DNA of 64,000 nucleotides, taken from Takashimella koratensis (taxonomy: Eukaryota > Basidiomycota > Tremellomycetes > Trichosporonales > Tetragoniomycetaceae). The stretch spans positions 62,001 to 126,000 of the forward strand of contig BCKT01000019.1 in NCBI GenBank assembly GCA_003116875.1, given 5' to 3'. The translations under genes and the position numbers were made by a program. This document shows positions 24,535 through 36,505 of this stretch, in pieces. Each line of letters opens with the position of its first letter. Positions within the stretch are counted from its first letter, which is position 1. Under the pieces are notes generated by a model. It searched no databases, had not been told where the DNA came from, and was given only the letters and a program-made list of their open reading frames with translations.

Positions 24535-24756
24535 TGACACCTGGGTGTGGGTGGCAATGGATGTGGGTGGTGTGGGTGGTGGTGGATGATGCGGTTGAAG
24601 GATTAAGAACAAGTCGGGGTGAGCTGTGATCGGGAAGAAAAGGAAAGCTAAAACAAGATTGAGCGAGTGAGACAAAGCGGCAAAGGAAGGAGAGAGCAGG
24701 TGCGAGACGAGGGCGGGGGGGGGGGGGGGAGCGGGTGTAGGGGGGAGAGCGTGGGA

Positions 24757-24791
<35 letters not shown>

Positions 24792-27787
24792 GAGGGGGGG
24801 GACGAGGGGGGTCGGATGGTCGGATCGGGTGGTCGGCAAGGACGATAACGAGGAGGATACCGTTCGTGTTGGGAGTTCGGAGCGAACAAGGACGGTAACC
24901 AGGTACGAGCACGAGCACGGCGGCAGCGCTACGGTACGGCCGGTGCACTGGGGAAGAGCAGGGAGATAAAGAGGGAATCGGACTTTGGGGAATACCCCGA
25001 CCCCGTACGCCGTCACCAGGGCGGAGGATTGCACAGAAGAACAAGAATGAGAAGACTCTCCCCAACTCGCCCGCCCCGCTCGCACGCTCTCTTCCACGCC
25101 CCAAGACTCACGGTGTATCCTCGCCGTATCTGCGTGGAGAGCAATGGACCCCCTGCCTTTCGTCTAATCTCGTTCCTCGTCCGCCCTGCTCCGTGCTTCC
25201 CACGAGGAAAGGCGATCTGCAAAGGAGACAAGTTTGGAAGGGCGGTCACAAGGGGTGTGTCACAAGGACGAGGTTGTTGGTCACAAGGTCAGTCAGTATA
25301 AAGTGGGGGTTCAAAGTGGGGAAGAAAAAAAACCCATCAGTCGTCCTTTTTTATTCAACCAACTTGGGGTACTGGTGACCGTCCCGTTTCTCCGTCCCGT
25401 ACAGGGCTGACAGGCTATTAAGCTTTGGGGAGGAGCTCGAGTGCGTCGTGCATGCATACAGCAGAAAATAGAGTAATCTTAAATATCGACCTTGTCAGAG
25501 ACTATTCCCAATTTTGGCACAGGTCGTCATCGAAATATATCCTTGGGGGCAAAGGTGCAGAGGTGCACCCCCGGTACCCTGCCTGCCTCGCTTGGATCCC
25601 TGGGTCCAAGACAAAGCTTATATCGCAGATTGCCCCGATGGCGTGGCAGTGGCAGTGACTGCGAGGCGCCAGGGGTGAGCCTGCTGACGAGTGAACCCGG
25701 AGCGGAGTAGTCGGGCGCACCCGGACGCAGCGAGCGAGACGTCGACACCTTGACAGTCACATCCCGACACAGTGACCTAGACCAAGACACACCCAGACAA
25801 ACCCACCCGCTATCGGCGCTGGGCAGATCGCTCCGTCACGTGCTTTCACATAAGCTTATCCCTGCCTGTCGCAATCCGCCACAAAGCGGTCTTCTCCGGT
25901 GCTATCCCGTTTTAGCGCGGTGATAACGTCGACGGATAACAGCGGCCGAGGCGGTGGGCAAGAGGGTATCGATAGAGGCTTGCGAGGTTGGGAGGTTGGC
26001 AGGTTGGGCCAAGCAGAGACTAGGTCGAGGAGACCCCCCTTCGTCAGTCGCTGCGCACACGTGCTTATATACCTCACGTAGGATTGGCCCCGAGTCCAGA
26101 TCAGCCCGCAATCAGCCAGATCAGGGACCGGAGGGAACAGATCGAGTCCCACGTTTGTGCGTAGATCAGGCATGGATAAGCGAGCCTAGCTTGGTTTGCG
26201 AGGGATCGGGGTTGAGGCGATACCAACAGGGAGCGAACCCATTGCTCGCTGCTCTCGCCTCGGTCGCACAGAAAATGCGAGAACCTCATCCCCATGCATC
26301 ATTTCGACCGGGCGAGGGGGGGATCATGTGCAGAGCGGCATAAAATCGTAATCGTTATCCCCCAGTTCCCAATATGGTAAAAAAAAAGCATTTCCGGCCA
26401 ATCAGAACGGTCAGCTGCTGAAGAGGACGCGGGGGAAGAAAAAATTTCTCACATCTGGGCGGTGTTCAGCCGGCCCGCTGCAACACGGGGCTTTTTTTTT
26501 TTCTCTGGTGTGCTTATTTTATCTCCAATCGGGTTATCCGACGCGGACTTGGGCGGGCTGCTGCGCGGGCTGCCTCTGTGAGTCTTTATGAGGGTTTCTA
26601 TGGAAAGTGATCCCTCTGTCACAGTGGCAGCAGTGCTGTCCGTAACCCCTAGGCACTCTTTCCCGAGACGTCACCAGGAGGCAGCGTCGAGAGGCAAGAT
26701 ACCGAGTCACGTGACTTGTGATGACCTGGTCAACAATTTTTTCTTCTCCCCCTTTTGCGAGTTACTTGATCGGGTAATGATCTGTAACGAGGGAGAAGAC
26801 GAGAGTGAAGGGATAAGGGATAAGCCTTTTGGGCGATTCGCCATCATCTGACCAGTAACACCGAGGAGACACACACACAGACTGACAGACCGACCCACCC
26901 ACCACCCCCCTCTTTTCTTACCCCCTCTATCTAATCCTTATCCATCGCACCATCACTGCTACCATCCACCCACCACTCACCTTTCACCACCACCCATCGA
27001 CCACCGCCCCACTCCCACAACACTCTACTCCCGTCCCCTCCCTGTGCACCCCCTCCACCACCCCCCCTCCCAACTCCTCGTTATCAGAAGAATCAAACCC
27101 CCATCGAAAAGGAAAAAATAAAAAAAAACAGCGAGGGAAAAATTACGCGGCAAAAGGACCAAGGAATCCACACCGCATCCCCATCCACGTAGTCTGCCCA
27201 CGGCATCGACCCGACACAACCTCCTTCATCGCATCGTCCACTGTCTCACCCTCCCTCACTCTCTCGACCTCCCCCCTTCCCCTCACCCCGACCTCATCGC
27301 GACCATCACCCATCGGCACATCTCGCCGCCATCGTCGCGATCGTCTTGCCCGGCGTTACTAATCACGGGCCGCAGTACAAAGTGAGTTTCGGCGGCCGAG
27401 CACGTTCAGGACCGTGCTTCTCGTCGGGGTCAGTAAGCGGCCAAGGCTTGAGTTGTTCTCGAGTGGCCAAGAATCGTTCTGCCAAGCATCGCCCCGTTCC
27501 GTCTCCGTGCGCACCCGTCCTTTCAGATCGGGAGGACACGCACGATAAGACACTATCTTTTTATTCCATCGCATTCTTCACCCCCGGCCCCATCCCATTG
27601 ACCACCCCGACACTGCCCGTTGCCACCCAACCTTACTTCCGCCCCGTTATCACACCCAACCTTATTCCTCCCCTCACTCGTCATTGCCACCAACTATAAA
27701 ACACTACCCCCTTGACACCGCCCCGGTGCCCCTCCGAGATCTAATCAAAGTTTCCCCCATTCTTATTCATCAACTAACACCACTAGC
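24535..27787. promoter_or_regulatory. long divergent intergenic region with GATA and CACGTG motifs
   Basis: About 3.25 kb separate the start codons of a Zn2Cys6 gene (-) and the iron-type GATA gene (+). I find no gene in it. It holds many GATAA/TTATC motifs: GATAACG near 25921, GGATAACAG near 25934, GGATAAGGGATAAGCC near 26811-26826 and TTATCAGAA at 27081-27089. The last is one base from the inverse of the ATCWGATAA site of SreA-type repressors. A 12-bp palindrome AGTCACGTGACT is at 26705-26716, with other CACGTG cores near 25838 and 26058. Autoregulation of the GATA gene is plausible but inferred. Confidence 0.45.
24710..24805. repeat. long poly-G tracts
   Basis: Several G runs, the longest of about 32 G near 24759-24790, lie 180-270 bp upstream of the Zn2Cys6 start codon at 24534. 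On the + strand they could form G-quadruplexes, and on the minus-strand transcript they would be C runs. Homopolymer length may be unreliable in the assembly. Confidence 0.7.
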
Positions 27788-30700
27788 ATGCCCGAGGGCA
27801 CCCCCAAGCAAACAAACCAACCCTCCCCGGCGACCTTTCCCTATCGCCGGTTCTCCGCCTCGCGCTTCTCCGACACCCGCGGTGACGCCGAGTCGGTCAC
27901 TCCCAAGGCTGAACCCTCCGAGGCGCGATCCGACCGCGATCCTCGTCCCGAGCCCCGCCCAGACCCCTCCGAATCCCGCCCTGAGACTCAGTCCCCGTCC
28001 ACCGCCGCAAACCCGGAAGACGACGAAGGGTACACTGGCCGACTAGGTTACGCGATGAACTCGTGGCGCGCCAAGTTTGGCCGCGGATGGGGGGTCGGGT
28101 TTGGCAACTCGAACGAACGTGGTGGTAACCCAGAAGAAGACGCGTCGAGCGATGTCGACAACGTCAAGGCGGCGACCGGTGAGCCGTCCCCGGCGCTGAC
28201 CCCGACGACCGAGGCGACCAAGGATGAAAAGGAGCCAAAGGAGGCGGCGCCAGAGCCCGAGGAGGACAAGCCGAAGCGCCGCGGACGCCGGGCCACCGCA
28301 GGCAGGCGCAAAGAGGATGAAGAGGAGCCTCCTTCGGCCAAGAAACGAAGATGTAAGTGGTAGTATTGACTTTACTAACTTTAGCTATCGCTCCTGCGCA
28401 ATCTCCGCTCCCTTCCCCTCCACCCACCTCTGCTGCCGCTCCCGCACCTGGCACCTGCCCCGGCGATGGCCGCTGCAACGGCGCTGGTGGCAAGGCAGGC
28501 TGCGAAGGGTGCCCAACTTATAATAACAACATTTCTACCACCGGTCCCTCTGAAGGGATCGACCGACCGTCCAGCTCCAAGCCTGAATCCGCACCGCTTC
28601 GTCACAGCTGGTCCATGTCTGCTGGTCTATCCAATGATCGCCCGGCATCTCCCTCCTTTGCATCCGGCGACGAGGGTAGAGCGTCTGGATCGCCTGAATC
28701 AGACGCCGGGGAGAAGACGGCCCAGGCGTCGAATGGTCTCGCAGCTACGCCTATCGGTATGAGCTGTCGGAATTGCGGGACGAGCACGACCCCGCTCTGG
28801 CGTCGAGACGAGGAAGGCAGGCCGCAGTGTAACGCGTGTGGTAAGTGATCACATATGACTCGACTAATTCACAGGTCTCTACCACAAGCTGCACGGAGTG
28901 CCGCGACCCGTGGCGATGAAAAAGTCTGTTATCAAGAGGCGCAAGCGTGTCCCCGCTGTTGCCCAAGGTACCTCGGCGACAACGTCTCGGGCGTCGCAGC
29001 CGCCTGGTGGCTCGCCGTCGCGCGAGGGTGCACCGCACACCCCGACGACTGCGCTCCCCGCGGGTTACCCCTTGCAGCAAGCGCTCAAACGATCGCCGCT
29101 GTTTGGGACGTCAGCCAGTCCGGCCGCAGCGCCTGCCGCAGCCTCGACCTCATCTACCCCCGCGTCGCTCGATTCCCGACGCAAGGCGCTCCCGCTCATC
29201 ATCCCGTCATCACTCACGGGTGAGCGCAAAAAACCGTGGTGGATCGATGAACGACCTAGGTCGATCGCAGAGCCACACCGCCTCGAAGACAAGGAAAGGG
29301 AGCGTGAGCAAGGGGTGAGTAAAGGAGTACTAATTCCCCTATCGATAAGCACAGCCTTGTGTGACAACCCCATTCCCACCCATTCATTCGGCCTCCTGCC
29401 GATGTGCCCAAACCTCCTTTCTCCACATACTCCTTTGAGAAACCTTTGTACCCTCTCGCGGGGGTTACATCTGCGCTTGACAAAAGACAAGCGACGATCA
29501 TCTCTTTCCACATCAAACCCTTCATCATGACCCCACAGCAATACCCAGCCCTCTTTAAGAGATACTCTGCTAGATCTACAACTGTGCCCCCAGAATCGCT
29601 AACACCTCCTCTTCCCTCTCGCCGAACGCTATCGCTCGACTCGACACAGCTCGCGCACCAGCTCGCCGCAGAGACACTCCTCTCCATTGGCCCCCAGACA
29701 AAAGCAGCTACCTCGCCCGACAACCGAGACAAGGTACGCGCGCTCGCCCCGGCCGCTGCTCCGGCTCCTTCGACCTCGCCCGCGCCGACCACCACTGCCT
29801 CCGCGACCCGCTCAACTGCCATGGACGTTGACAAGCCCGAGGAACCCCGAGGTACCAAGCGCAAGACCGACGACGAATCGCGTCTCCCGGCGACCATGAC
29901 CCCGGCCGAACGTGAGCGTGCCGCACGTGAGCGTGCTGTTCCGACCCCACCGCCGTCACAGTCTACCGCCACGCCGACGTCTGCGTCTCTGGCGCAGTCC
30001 CGAGTGGGCGGGTCGACGTCTACCGCCTCGCCTGGGTACACGGCTCAGCAAAACAGGTACTCGATCTACGGCCCGACCATGCGCGATCCGATCATCAACT
30101 CGCCCTGGTCGCTCACCGGCGGGTCGCGATACTCGGCGTACGGCTTTGGTCGGCGCGAGGTCCCCTCGCCGTCAGTCACCCCGGCTACGACCAAAGCGAC
30201 GCAGCTGTCCCCTCCTCGCCGCGCATCCCCCGACCCAACTCCGGCGGCATCGACCGCGGCGAAAGAGCCAGCCCGCGACTCTCCTTCCACTACCGCCGCG
30301 TCAACCGCCGCAACCAACCCGGCCTCTCGGTTCTACTCCCCCATGAGCACTTCCCTAGGCGTCTATGGTCACTACAGTATGGGCCGTCGCGAGCTGTCCG
30401 AGCACCGCGAACAGCTGCGCGAGGGCAAGCGCTGGCTCGAGGGGATGCTTACAAAGACGGAAAAACTATTGGCGATGGTCGAGAACAAGATGGCCCTGGC
30501 TCCGGGCGAAACGGCAGCGGCGTCGACCGCTGCGACCACTGCTCGATCCACGACGACGACGACGACGACGACCCCTGCTGTCACCGCTGCTGGGCGGCAC
30601 TCGGACGACTGGGAGTTTGAGGAGCGCGAGCGCATCAGGTCTCGCGAGATTCAGAGGTTGCAGGAAGAGTCTGAGCGCGATCGGCTAGAGAAGGAACGCC

Positions 30701-31185
30701 GGATTCGTGAACGCGAGCGCGAGCGAGAACTTCAACTTGCCCGAGAACGTGAACTGAGTGGGATCGACCGTGAATCGTCGCTCTTTGGGGATCGAGAACG
30801 ACCCAAGTCGGAAGCGGAAAGAAATCGGGATTTGTTATTAGCGAGTAGGCGAGTAGCTGCGATTTCACCAAGTCGAGGTGGGAAGAATGGGACACCGGCA
30901 GGGAGCGGTCATACGAATGGAAGTGGAAGTGGGAATGGGAATGGGGAGAGGCAAGGTGCGGCAGGATCGAGTTCGGGGTCGGCAGCGGCAGGTGGAGCGG
31001 CAGGTTCGACAGGGTCAGGGAGTGGGGCAGGGCCAGGGTCAGCAGCGGCGAGTGGAGATAGGCCAGCGATCAAATCAAGTCCCTGGGATGGAGAACCGGT
31101 CCTTGGTGGGATCGCACTCCCAAGGAGGGAACAAGCGACAAGTAGGCTAGGTCGTGGTCTCTGGGCGTTTGACACGAGGGTGTAG
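27788..31185 (+). CDS. CIR1: iron-responsive GATA factor, Cir1/Urbs1/SreA family
   Basis: A nuclear GATA-type regulator of about 1070 residues. Proposed exons are 27788-28352, 28385-28840, 28875-29314 and about 29440-31185. The first two introns are 32 and 34 nt. The third acceptor is uncertain: a 125-nt intron keeps frame, while a better-looking acceptor at 29354 does not. Residues of about 213-231 are [19 protein letters not shown], exactly C-x5-C-x8-C-x2-C. This is the cysteine-rich region that binds iron in SreA, Urbs1, Fep1 and Cir1. About 85 residues later comes one GATA finger ([15 protein letters not shown]...CNACG), with [20 protein letters not shown] as in iron GATA factors. A single finger after the Cys-rich region is the Cir1 arrangement. 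The C-terminal half is low-complexity with Tyr-Gly motifs and a long Arg/Glu helix. The expected role is repression of iron uptake genes when iron is sufficient. Confidence 0.88.
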
Positions 31186-31760
31186 GCGATGGGCCAGAGA
31201 GAGGGGGTTGGAGTGGAAGAGGGAAAGGGAAAGAAGTTGGTAGTGGCCATTTGTTTTTGATCATATCGTCAAAGTCTCGTATTCAGCCCACGTCTCTAGC
31301 TCTCCTCGTCGCGTGCCTCCATTGTTGTGTGTGTACATGCATAAGCATACGGCGTTGAACTTGGGTTTAAGGCAGCTGGTGGTGGATGAGGACCGAGAGT
31401 CAGAGTGCCACGGTGAGTTGTGGACGGAAGGGGGAAAGTGCCACACTGGGCTCAAACGCCGCCTAATGAGCTATTCTACTATTTTTCTTTTTTTTATTTG
31501 AACCCTGCATCTACCGTGACCGAGTCTTCAACTGGCATCTCAAACCGTCTCAATCACCTCGACTTCATCCTCATCCCTCACCCATCCTCATCCATCCACA
31601 TCCATCGCGGGCACTTTGGACCGTACACCTCCGACAGGGTTTAACTGAATCCACCGAGCGAGGGATCGAGAAGATATCAAAGTGGAGTAAAAGGATTTGA
31701 GAGAGGAATAGAGACGGAGAAGTTGTTGTTGAAAGAGAAAGATTAGGTCGTTTGCCCATC
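31186..31760. other. intergenic region
   Basis: 3' flank of the GATA gene and promoter of SmB. A/T- and pyrimidine-rich near 31470-31500. No gene seen. Confidence 0.6.
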
Positions 31761-33084
31761 ATGGTGAGTCCCTACCTCACCGCCTCTTCTTCGGTCGCAT
31801 CTACCATACTGACTGTTGTGTCTCTTTGATGTCCGGTATCGCTTCTGTCTGTCTTTATTTGACGGTCATTGTTACAGCCTCGTGAGTGGACGGATGGAAA
31901 TTAGGATGCGGATCAGGAATGAAAGCTGACGAACGGAATAGCTCCTAAAGCGAAACACTCCAAGATGGTGACGTTGTTGCACTACCGTCTCAAGGTTACC
32001 CTGTAAGTTTGGCCGCATCATTTTGCTTGGTGGAGTATGGAGTGGGACGGATTCGATACAGAACGGAGGAGAGGAAGGGAAGCGGGAATGGATGGAAGAC
32101 TTGATGGGATCGAACTGGGGTCGAAGCGGGATGGCAAGTCGAGAGAGAAGAAGGGTCCGCCGGACAGGACCGAAGGCGCTTTGAAGCTGCTGGATGTTCA
32201 ACGAACTGACCACCCCACGTAGTAACGACGGTCGTTCGCTCGTCGGTCAGATGCTCGCATACGACAAACACATGAACTTTGTCCTTGCCGAGTGTGAAGA
32301 GTTCCGGACGGTCAAGGTGGGTATCGCGCGATAACGATGGCTATGTTTGCTCCCGATCACAATACCCAACACCTTCCTATACAACACCTACAACCACACC
32401 AAACTTGCCTGTTCACGCCGTGTCTCGTTTTGCATTCAACTGACCCGTGTCCAGGGGAAGAAAGGAAAGAACGCCGCTGCCGATGAGCCCGCGCCTACCG
32501 TTCAACAAAAGCGAACGCTCGGCCTTGTCATTCTCCGTGGCGAGACCATTGTCTCTGTCTCCGTCGAGGGTCCACCTCCTTCTCTCCCTGACGCGCCTGG
32601 GATCGCACCCGGTCCCGGAACGGGTTTGCCCGCTGGGCGCGGGATGCCGTTGGGCGCTGGCGCTGGTGGGCCCGGAGCAGCGATGGCTGCAAGACCAATG
32701 CCGTACGCACGTCCCCCGCCTGGATTCCCACAGGGTTTGCCGCAGGGAATGCCACCGGGCTTCCCCGGTGGGATGCCCCCAGGCATGCCGCCGCCCATGG
32801 GGTGAGTGGTGGAGAGCAGAGAGGAAGAGCCAAGGGAGGCTATGTGATGGGTGCCCACGCATAGACGTAGCGTGAGAGGTGGAGAAAGGGGACAGATTGA
32901 CCTCGTGTACTTTGCTAACACGCCACAGCATGCCGCCAGGGTTCAGGCCGCCAGGTATGCCAGGCTTCCCGCCGGGACAGATGCCTCCTGGGTAAGTGGT
33001 CTTGACTTTGCTCCCAAGCTTCCATTCGGGTCAGGTAGTAGGTTAGGCGCTAACGTGAGCAGGTTCCCGCCTCGACCTCAATAA
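31761..33084 (+). CDS. SMB1: small nuclear ribonucleoprotein SmB
   Basis: SmB/B' is part of the Sm ring on spliceosomal snRNAs. Proposed exons are 31761-31763 (ATG only), 31878-31881 (4 nt, CCTC), 31942-32002, 32223-32316, 32455-32801, 32929-32991 and 33063-33084. Together they make 594 nt, 197 residues. The start reads MPPPKAKHSKMVTLLHYRLK, close to the K-x-x-KM-x-x-x-x-x-YR start of SmB. Sm1 is VTLNDGRSLVGQMLAYDKHM with NFVLAECEEFRTVK. Sm2 is RTLGLVILRGETIVSVSVEG. The C-terminus is a Pro/Gly/Met tail with PPG-M repeats, as in SmB proteins. Two introns, 220 and 138 nt, are unusually long for this genome. Without the 4-nt exon the ATG cannot be joined in frame to PKAKHSK. Confidence 0.93.
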
Positions 33085-33919
33085 ATCGACGGAAAGCCTA
33101 TGTGGGGAACGAGGCGGACGAGGCGGTGTGTGTTGTCCGAAGCTAGGCATGGCAAGAGGAAGGCGTGAGGCGAGAAAAGCATGGTAAATGCAGCCAGTCA
33201 CAGAGCGAGTGTGAAGAGACGAGGCAAAGTGAGGCTGAGAATGCAAATTCGACACATAGCATGTATATCGTGTGAACCAATCTCAGTACACAGAAAGGTT
33301 TTGCATAGTTGGAATCCGATTTGAAGTAATGGTTCCAAGGTACAATCAGAGCTGTCTGTTGCTTGGCAAAGTCGTTTCCCGACTCGGTTCGGCTTTTTTA
33401 CAATCTTGAATCCTCTCTCCACTCTTCCCTTTGCAATTCCCGAATCGACTCGTCTGCGCTCTCGAGTCGAGCGTGACGGAGGCATGGGAGAACCAAGGCT
33501 GTCGTTGTTCTCGCCCCTACTTCTTTTACTTCTTCTTCACTCATCGCCTCGCCACGCCACGCCTCGGTTGTCCCCGCGTGATATCTGTCCCTCCCCTTGT
33601 CCATCTGTCCCACTATCAACACAACACTCTGTCCTTGTCATCCGTCCTCGTCCTCATCCTCGCTCGCCTCGCTCAACGCAACTCCCTGTCGACTCGTTCT
33701 CACGCTCTCGAGAAAAGGACACTGTCTAGGTCCCACCCCGGCCCACCTTCCATCTTCCCTTCTACACCTTGTCCTTTTTCGACTCACTTTCTTCCTCTCT
33801 TTCTCTGTCTCTTCCTATCTTCTCCACCTGGTCCACCTTGAATCTCACGCAGTACATCTTGCCCCTTGCTCAAACACTCCATCTAGACGCACCTCTACTC
33901 CCTCTACCCCCTCCTCAAG
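33085..33919. other. intergenic, pyrimidine-rich
   Basis: Promoter-like region before the nucleotidyltransferase-like gene. It is C/T-rich from about 33500 to 33910. No gene is supported. Confidence 0.6.
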
Positions 33920-35136
33920 ATGGGCGGGAACGCTCTGACCACACCTGCCCGGCGAATTCAAAACGCACACTACGACCTCCTCTACGCTCACTGTCTCTCT
34001 CGACTGATGACTGCCCCTCCATCCGGTCTTTTTCGATTCACCTCCTGTTCTCGACCTCGACACTTTATCACCAAGCCTGAACACGGAGACCTGGACCTGA
34101 TCTGTGCCTGGGCCGGGGTCGGGACCGATGGTCTCAAAGGTCGAGAAACGGGAAAAGTCTCCTACCCTTCCGAGTCGAAAAGGGGCAAAGCGGTGGTTCA
34201 GATGGATGAGATGAGAGAGTGGTGTGAAGATATTGTGAGGGATTTACAAGGGACAGAGTGGGTCAGAAACGGTGGAGTTTTGGATATTGCGGTTCCAGTC
34301 GAGGTTATCGACCCGGTGAGTGAAAAAGTGAATCAGGAGTTGAGTCGCTGACTTACTCGACCCGCTCACACCACTCCTCGCTTGCCTCCCTTCCTCACCG
34401 GCCCCTACTCTTGCGCTCGTCGCAGTCCGACACCCTCGGCGGGTTCTACCAAGTCGACGTCATCCTTACCCCTGCATCCTCCTACACTTTCTTCCTCACG
34501 CTATACGGCTACTCTTGGCTCATACCTGTTTTCTCAACCATGGTTGGCCGTTACTCTCGCTCACTTGTCCTTCGAGAACGTGCGCTCTGTATCAAACACA
34601 CCGCGTACCCTGGTCTACCCGCTATCGATTTTGTCCTATGCACCGACCTCGGCGGACCCAGGGGAGTCTTTACCTATTTCGGGATGGACGAAGGGTTCGT
34701 TACCCGCCCGCAGATGAATGACGAAGACGAGTTGTGGGCGTGGCTCGCGGACTGTTCGGACGATTCGAGAGGTGCCAAGATCCTCAAGCGATTGGCGAGA
34801 CCAGGTCCACATATCAAACCACTGAGGAACCGACCCGAGTCAGTGGAGAGGTTTCGCGCGTACCTCAAGACCACACACTGGGCGCCACCGCCTTTGGAAA
34901 CCCCAGACCCGGCAGAAGCGCTCGCAGCCTTGTCCATCTCCTCCTCGTCATCGACCCCATCTACACCACCTATCCAACCCCCGCTCGACCCGGCGAACCC
35001 CGTCCCGCTCGACGCTGACGCACTCGACGCTTTGGTCTTCTGGGGAAAGGAGAAAGAGTACGCCACGCATCTCGCTCGACTCAGGATCGAGGCCGAGTCA
35101 CTTGCCGCGAGGCGCAAGCCCAAGGTCAATGCGTGA
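33920..35136 (+). CDS. conserved fungal nucleotidyltransferase-like protein
   Basis: Exons 33920-34315 and 34426-35136 give 368 residues, with a 110-nt intron. The start MGGNALTTPARRI matches a group of fungal hypothetical proteins that begin MGGNA...TPR. The segment KPEHGDLDLICAWAG near residue 54 has the G-D-x-D pattern used for metal binding in nucleotidyltransferases. GGFYQVDV, after the splice, could supply the third acidic residue. Later parts read LADCSDDSRGAKILKRL and a charged helix near the C-terminus (FWGKEKEYATHLARLRIEAE). Both the fold and any activity are inferred, and the substrate is unknown. Confidence 0.6.
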
Positions 35137-35556
35137 TACCTAGTCTCACTGGTTCAGACAACTCCCGCGGCTAATCGAATCGACATGTGATCTTGCGCTT
35201 CCATTTGAATGGCTGAGAAACATCCCAGCGATCAACATATAATCTCTTATCAACATTGCATCTTGGGCGACCCTGTGAAGAGCTCTTGGATCTGGCCACG
35301 ACATAACGAGTAACGAATAACGACGACACGATCATGACAATGACCACAACCACGAAGTGACACCTCGTACCAATGTAACTAGAGTCCACCCTGAGACCGT
35401 CCAGCTCTGTTCCGTCTGGGGTCTATCACAGACCCCACGCCCGTTGGCAACGGCACATACCATTATGCATGATTATATCTATCTACCAGTCTAGTCTAGG
35501 TACAACTAATAACTACAAGATTGGACACCTTTCAACAAGACGACCACGCTCTTGAT
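35137..35556. other. convergent intergenic spacer
   Basis: Shared 3' flank of two convergent genes. It is A/T-richer than its surroundings and no gene is visible. Confidence 0.6.
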
Positions 35557-36505
35557 TCACTTCCACAAGTTTGTACCCCATGCGAAACCCACGCCGGCGG
35601 AGAGAGGTCGTTGCTGCTCTATACGATCCGAATCGCTTCCTGTATCCGGGTCATGTGCGTGAGTGTCAGCCTCGGTTCGGTTCTGAGTCGGGGACGAAGG
35701 GGTTGAACCAGGTGTTTCTAATGCCGCGCCGAAACGGAGCGGTTTAGCGGAGAATGTGGTCGATGAAGGCGTGATAGCCTGGTCGGGTAGCGATGGGTAG
35801 ATTCCGCGAAACGAAGGGGGAGGGGGTTGAGTCATTGGTTGGTATTGGCTGTCCACGGGGGAAGGGAACGACAGCTGGGAAGGTTGGGAAGGGCGAGAGG
35901 ATGATGGAGAGGCATGGGAGAAGGGCGGTGGAGGTGGTCGATGACCTGGCTGAGGGAGTTGAGACGGGAGGAGTTGGGACGAGGCAGGTGCGAGATCAGG
36001 TGAAGGTCCAGGGGAAGGGAAACGAAGGAAGTCGGTGAAATCGGTAGCTTCGGTAGGATCGGGAAGGAAAGGGTGGCGAGTGAGGTGGTCGCTGAGCCCA
36101 GAGGAAGGTGGGGGTTCAAAAGAAGGTGGAAGTGGGAAACTGTCAGAGATACCAGTGGTCGTTGTGATCGTGGTTGTCGTGATATCGCCCGCTCCGGCTA
36201 AAACCTCTGCAGGTGTCAGAACATGCAATGTACCGAGGGAGGTGTGGAACGTAAGAGTAGAAGCGAAAGGTCAGAGATCGGATGGGGAAAGAGTTGAGAC
36301 AAGGGAGGAAACGTAACCTAGACTCACGAGACAATCTAAGATCATCCTCGTAGAGCTCAACTCTCCCATCGACGATTCGACGCTGATGAACCGCCATGTA
36401 TTCGGGGATACAGACGGGTAAATGGTGTGTGAGGAAATGATGTTCCAGCGCTGGTCGAGAAGGCGAGGAGTGGAAGCAAAAGTCCCATTTGCAAGAGAAC
36501 GACAT
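35557..36505 (-). CDS. C2H2-like zinc finger protein, Pro/Ser-rich
   Basis: Exons 36505-36328 and 36206-35557 give 276 residues, with a 121-nt intron whose acceptor (ctgcag) restores frame. The N-terminus MSFSCKWDFCFHSSPSRPAL is followed by EHHFLTHH. This fits one C2H2 finger with C-x4-C-x(12-13)-H-x(3-4)-H spacing. The rest is Pro/Ser/Thr-rich (SPSSSRPSQPSQLSFPSP), has a Thr-rich stretch and ends GVGFAWGTNLWK. It could be a small transcription regulator. I do not recognise an orthologue. Confidence 0.55.

Noticed and set aside
32003..32222. C/D-box snoRNA in the long SmB intron
   Set aside because: No RTGATGA box C paired with CTGA box D at the intron ends could be found by eye.
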